A stretch of DNA of 8,196 nt from NCBI GenBank assembly GCA_900552475.1, contig USAC01000082.1, positions 1 through 8,196 of the forward strand, written 5' to 3'. This DNA comes from an uncultured Eubacteriales bacterium (GTDB lineage: Bacteria; Bacillota; Clostridia; Oscillospirales; Oscillospiraceae). Shown piece after piece: positions 5,130 through 8,196 of this stretch (positions are counted from its first letter, which is position 1; every line of letters begins with the position of its first letter). Under the pieces are notes generated by a model. The model was not told the origin of the DNA. It saw only the letters and a list, made by a program, of their open reading frames with translations, and ran no database searches. A program made the position numbers and the translations under genes.

Positions 5130-6734
5130 ATGAAGCTGAGTTTTTACGGCGCTGACCAGTGCGTAACCGGCAGCTGCCATTGTCTGGAGGTCAACGGCAA
5201 GAAGATTCTGGTGGACTGCGGCCTGCAGCAGGGGCGCGACGAGGTGGATAACGCCTCTCTGCCCTTCCACCCCGGCGCGATCGACTGCGTGCTTGTGACG
5301 CACGCGCACATCGACCACTCCGGCCGTCTGCCGCTGCTCATCAAGAACGGATTCGAGGGCAAGATCATCACCACCCGCCTCACGGCGCAGCTCCTCGACA
5401 TCATGCTGCAGGATTCTGCGCACATTCAGGAGTCCGACGCCGAGTACCAGAACCGCAAGAACCTGCGCGCGGGCCGTCCGACGGTCCAGCCGCTCTACAC
5501 CGTCGAGGACGCCGAGCGCGTGAAGGAGTTCGTTCAGACGTGCGAATACGGCGAGACGGTGCAGCTGTGTGAGGGCGTCACGGCGGAGTTCATCGACGCG
5601 GGCCACCTGCTCGGCTCGGCCAGCATCCGCGTCACCGCGCACGAGGGCGGCGAGACGCGCGTGATCGTCTTCTCCGGCGATATCGGAAACGTCGACCAGC
5701 CCATCATCCGCGACCCGCAGTTCTTTGACAGCGCGGACTATGTCCTCATGGAGAGCACCTACGGCAACCGCAACCACACCGAGGTCTGGAGCTATACCGA
5801 GGATCTCGCGCAGATCATCGACGAGACGCTCGGCCGCGGCGGCAACGTCGTCATCCCGTCGTTCGCCGTCGGCCGCACGCAGGAGCTGCTGTACTTCATC
5901 CGCGAGATCAAGGACAAAAACATGGTCAAGTCCGTCAAGGATTTCCCCGTCTATGTCGACAGCCCCCTCGCCAAGAGCGCGACGAGCATTTTCTGCGGCA
6001 ATCTGCACGGCTACCTCGACGAGGCCGCGATAGAGCTTGTCAAGGACGGTACGCATATGTTCAGCTTTCCCGGCCTGCACCTGACGGAGACGACGGACGA
6101 GTCCAAGCAGCTCAACCTCGACGGGACGCCCAAGGTCATCATCTCCGCCTCCGGCATGTGCGACGCGGGCCGCATCCGCCACCACCTCAAGCACAACCTC
6201 TGGCGTCCGGAGAGCAGCGTCGTGTTCGTCGGCTTCCAGTCGCCCGGGACGCTGGGCCGCCACCTGCTCGAGGGGGCAGAGAGCGTGAAGATGTTCGGCG
6301 AGGAGATCGCCGTCCGCGCGAAGATCGTCAACTTCCAGGGCCTGTCCTCCCACGCCGACCATGACCATCTCATCGGTTGGGTGCGCCACTTCGACCCCGC
6401 CAGGACGCAGCATGTCTTTATCGTCCACGGCGACCGAGAGGTCGCGCCGGTCTTTGCCGAGGAGGTGAAGTCCCTCGGCTTCGCCGCCCACGCCCCGCAG
6501 TATACGGAGGAGTACGACCTGCTGGAGAACCGCCAGCTCGCCGCCGGGTACCTGCCCGAGCGCAAGACCCGCGCCTTCGACGGCGCGCCGAAGGTCACCG
6601 CCGCCTATCAGCGGCTGGTCGAGGTGGGCGACGCGCTTATCGCGCTCATCCGCCGCAGCAAGGGCCGCGACAACAAGACGCTCGCGTCGTTTGCCGAGCA
6701 GCTGCGCAAGCTGCTGGAGAAGTTCAGCTTCTGA
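5130..6734 (+). CDS. Beta-CASP metallo-beta-lactamase-fold hydrolase, probable ribonuclease (CPSF73/YSH1-like)
   Basis: This 534-residue soluble protein belongs to the bacterial zinc-dependent beta-CASP group (COG1236-like), whose characterised members cut RNA. The metal site is complete: motif 2 T-H-A-H-I-D-H-S-G (His58, His60, Asp62, His63), motif 3 D-A-G-H-L-L-G-S (His159) and motif 4 S-G-D-I-G (Asp184). The beta-CASP part follows with motif A M-E-S-T-Y-G-N-R (Glu208), then S-A-S-G-M-C-D-A-G-R-I-R-H-H-L (339-353), G-L-S-S-H-A-D-H (His408) and F-I-V-H-G-D (His433), with an RMMBL-like C-terminal segment. The N-terminal Y-G-A-x-x-x-V-T-G-S-C-H (6-17) is also typical. No KH domain is present, unlike archaeal CPSF enzymes. 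The ATG at 5130 has AGAAAGGA eight bases upstream. The order of motifs and the length fit an intact enzyme. RNA as substrate is inferred from the family; the cellular target is unknown. Confidence 0.92.
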   Translation: MKLSFYGADQCVTGSCHCLEVNGKKILVDCGLQQGRDEVDNASLPFHPGAIDCVLVTHAHIDHSGRLPLLIKNGFEGKIITTRLTAQLLDIMLQDSAHIQESDAEYQNRKNLRAGRPTVQPLYTVEDAERVKEFVQTCEYGETVQLCEGVTAEFIDAGHLLGSASIRVTAHEGGETRVIVFSGDIGNVDQPIIRDPQFFDSADYVLMESTYGNRNHTEVWSYTEDLAQIIDETLGRGGNVVIPSFAVGRTQELLYFIREIKDKNMVKSVKDFPVYVDSPLAKSATSIFCGNLHGYLDEAAIELVKDGTHMFSFPGLHLTETTDESKQLNLDGTPKVIISASGMCDAGRIRHHLKHNLWRPESSVVFVGFQSPGTLGRHLLEGAESVKMFGEEIAVRAKIVNFQGLSSHADHDHLIGWVRHFDPARTQHVFIVHGDREVAPVFAEEVKSLGFAAHAPQYTEEYDLLENRQLAAGYLPERKTRAFDGAPKVTAAYQRLVEVGDALIALIRRSKGRDNKTLASFAEQLRKLLEKFSF

Positions 6735-6759
6735 GCGCCGCTTGACCGATGAAATAGTT

Positions 6760-6789
6760 CGCAGGGCCGCGGGTTTCCGCGGCTCTGCG
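6760..6789 (+). terminator. GC-rich hairpin between the ribonuclease gene and rlmD (weak terminator or attenuator)
   Basis: CGCAGGGCCGCGG (6760-6772) pairs with CCGCGGCTCTGCG (6777-6789) over 13 bp with one G-T wobble and a GTTT loop, starting 25 bases after the ribonuclease stop. Only TTT follows, and AAGGAG of the next gene begins five bases beyond the stem. It may terminate partially, stabilise the upstream transcript or moderate rlmD expression. No promoter is evident between it and rlmD, so read-through transcription is likely. Confidence 0.5.
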
Positions 6790-6805
6790 TTTGAAGGAGA
6801 ACATG

Positions 6806-8196
6806 ATGGCCGCATTGGAGAAAAACAACATCTACACCGCGCGCATCGAGGGCTATTCCAGCGAGGGACTCGGCATCGCGCGCATCGACGGGCAGGTCGT
6901 GTTTGTCCACGGGGCCGTCCGGGGGGAGCTGTGCCGCGTTCTGGTGATGAAGGTGCTCAAAAACGCCGCCTTCGGCAAGGTGACAGAGCTGCTTGAGCCG
7001 TCGCCGGAGCGCCGTGAGCCGGACTGCCCCTACTATGGCCGCTGCGGCGGGTGTGACTTCCGCCACCTGAGCTACCGTGAGGAGCTCTGGGCCAAGCGAC
7101 AGCGCGTGCAGGACGCGCTCACGCGGCTCGGCGGGAGCGACGTCGAGGTCGAGGAGATCCTCGGCGCGGCGGATCCGCTCTACTACCGCAACAAGAGCCA
7201 GTACCCTGTCTCCGCGGGAAAGGTCGGCTTCTACCGCGCGCGGACGCACGACGTCGTCGATATTGAGCACTGCCTGATCCAAAAGCCGCAGGCGGACGCC
7301 GCCGCCGCGGCGCTGCGGGACTATATGCGCGACTTTGCCGTCCCGTCCTACGACGAAAAGACGGGGCGCGGCCTGCTGCGCCACCTCTATGTCCGCACGA
7401 ACCGCCGGGGCGAGAGCCTTGTCTGCGTGCTCGCAAACGGCGAGCGTCTACCGCATGAGGAGGAGTTGGTCGGGCGGCTGCGCCGCGCCGTACCGGACTG
7501 CGTCGGCGTGGTGCTCGGCGTCAATACGCGCCGCGGCAACACGATCCTCGGCGAGCGGTACCGCACGCTCTGGGGCGCGGACACGCTCGAAGACGAGCTC
7601 TGCGGCCTGACGTTCCGGCTCTCCGTGCCGTCGTTTTATCAGGTGAACCGCGATCAGGCGGAGGTGCTCTACCGCAAGGCCGTCGAGTACGCGGGGCTGA
7701 CCGGCGGGGAGCTGGTCGTCGATCTCTACTGCGGCGCGGGGACGATCACGCAGGTCATGGCCGGCGGCGCCGGACGCGTCATCGGGGCGGAGATCGTCCC
7801 GGAGGCCATCGAGGACGCGCGCGAAAACGCGCGCCGCAACGGCATCGAAAACGTGGAGTTCTTCTGCGGCGATGCCGCCCAACTCGCGGCGGACTTCGCC
7901 GGGCGCGGCCTGCGCCCGGACGTCATCTGCGTCGATCCGCCGCGCAAGGGTCTCGCGCCCGAGGCTATTGCCGCCGCCGCGCAGATGGCCCCGCAGCGCG
8001 TCGTCTATGTCTCCTGTGACCCAGGAACCCTCGGCCGCGACGTGAAGCGCTTCGCTGAGTACGGCTACAGGGTACAAAGAGCCGCCGCCTGCGACCTCTT
8101 CCCGAGGACAAGGCATATCGAGACGGTAGTTCTTTTGTCCCACAAAAAAGCCGACAGTTATATCCACATTGATGTGGAGTTTGGAGAGGGCGAGGG
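6806..8196 (+). CDS. rlmD: 23S rRNA (uracil-C5)-methyltransferase, RlmD/RumA type, with altered C-terminal end (partial at window edge)
   Basis: At least 463 residues are visible and the frame is still open at the window end. The enzyme uses S-adenosylmethionine to make m5U in 23S rRNA (U1939 for RlmD; Bacillus-type RlmCD also modifies U747). It has a TRAM-like RNA-binding domain (about 8-62), 4Fe-4S cysteines Cys74, Cys80, Cys83 and Cys156, the S-F-Y-Q-V-N segment (276-281), SAM motif V-D-L-Y-C-G-A-G-T (305-313), D-P-P-R-K-G (377-382), nucleophile Cys404 in S-C-D-P-G-T and base Glu439 in H-I-E-T-V-V-L. AAGGAG at 6794-6799 favours the ATG at 6806 (six bases away); the adjoining ATG at 6803 would be only three away. 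Most homologues stop just after this V-V-L-L-S region. Here the frame continues with H-K-K-A-D-S-Y-I-H-I-D-V-E-F in a lower-GC codon style, suggesting a 3' end exchanged by an integrated element. Confidence 0.93.
   Translation, partial: MAALEKNNIYTARIEGYSSEGLGIARIDGQVVFVHGAVRGELCRVLVMKVLKNAAFGKVTELLEPSPERREPDCPYYGRCGGCDFRHLSYREELWAKRQRVQDALTRLGGSDVEVEEILGAADPLYYRNKSQYPVSAGKVGFYRARTHDVVDIEHCLIQKPQADAAAAALRDYMRDFAVPSYDEKTGRGLLRHLYVRTNRRGESLVCVLANGERLPHEEELVGRLRRAVPDCVGVVLGVNTRRGNTILGERYRTLWGADTLEDELCGLTFRLSVPSFYQVNRDQAEVLYRKAVEYAGLTGGELVVDLYCGAGTITQVMAGGAGRVIGAEIVPEAIEDARENARRNGIENVEFFCGDAAQLAADFAGRGLRPDVICVDPPRKGLAPEAIAAAAQMAPQRVVYVSCDPGTLGRDVKRFAEYGYRVQRAAACDLFPRTRHIETVVLLSHKKADSYIHIDVEFGEGE
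8069..8196. mobile_element. Putative element-borne 3' end of rlmD (integration junction)
   Basis: Until about 8068 arginine in rlmD is encoded by CGN codons. From 8069 onward four of four Arg codons are AGG or AGA (8069, 8078, 8105, 8111), joined by GTA, CAA, ACA, CTT, TTG and AAA. The last 71 bases are about 46% GC, against clearly higher values upstream. The encoded extension after Ser445 matches a module I recall at the C-terminus of many clostridial RumA proteins. rum/rumA is a documented integration site for serine-recombinase elements in streptococci. The exact crossover is not visible and the rest of the element is outside the window. Confidence 0.45.
8164..8177. repeat. Short perfect inverted repeat in the rlmD extension
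   Basis: CCACAT (8164-8169) and ATGTGG (8172-8177) form a perfect 6-bp inverted repeat around a two-base TG centre. It lies within the coding sequence for I-H-I-D-V-E in the putative element-borne tail. Its geometry resembles a recombinase or regulator site with a two-base core, but it is short enough to arise by chance. Confidence 0.3.

Noticed and set aside
5052..6815. A 587-codon minus-strand open frame opposite the beta-CASP gene
   Set aside because: It is an antisense shadow caused by high GC. It has no recognisable domain, and the plus strand carries the complete metal-site motifs.

Overview
The window suggests a GC-rich Gram-positive gut-type anaerobe, most likely a clostridial lineage such as Oscillospiraceae. 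This is inference. The basis is strongly GC-biased codon use, AGGAGG-type Shine-Dalgarno sites, an XRE-regulator/ABC-exporter operon, a PbuG-like purine permease, an Fe-S RlmD-type methyltransferase, and large-serine-recombinase mobile DNA. No rRNA, tRNA, CRISPR array or complete insertion sequence is visible.

Layout. (a) Bases 1-69 are AT-rich (about 34% GC) and hold the last 13 codons and stop of what looks like a large serine recombinase, then a short non-coding tail: the end of an integrated element. (b) At about base 70 the sequence switches to GC-rich DNA and continues in frame as an XRE-type regulator with a helical-repeat C-terminal part. The front of its DNA-binding domain is missing, so the element appears to have cut the gene. 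(c) Tightly coupled behind it by overlapping stops and starts are an EcsA-like ABC ATPase (1073-1786) and a roughly 12-segment permease (1779-3377). (d) A bidirectional hairpin terminator (3405-3439) separates these from a convergent minus-strand NCS2/AzgA-PbuG-type purine permease (3451-4875). (e) A 254-base divergent intergenic region (4876-5129) carries promoters for both flanking genes and a symmetric inverted repeat covering the plus-strand promoter. (f) A beta-CASP metallo-beta-lactamase-fold ribonuclease-like protein (5130-6734) is followed by a GC-rich hairpin and then by an RlmD/RumA-type 23S rRNA m5U methyltransferase that runs off the window (6806-8196).

The main observation is that both edges look like mobile-element junctions. 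The left one interrupts a regulator. The right one appears to replace the 3' end of rlmD with a different, lower-GC segment that keeps the frame and continues the protein past its normal end. The genes between are ordinary chromosomal ones. I see no evidence of a new defence or biosynthetic system. The interesting biology here is element targeting: one insertion removes the DNA-binding part of a transporter regulator, while the other preserves an rRNA methyltransferase by supplying a substitute tail.
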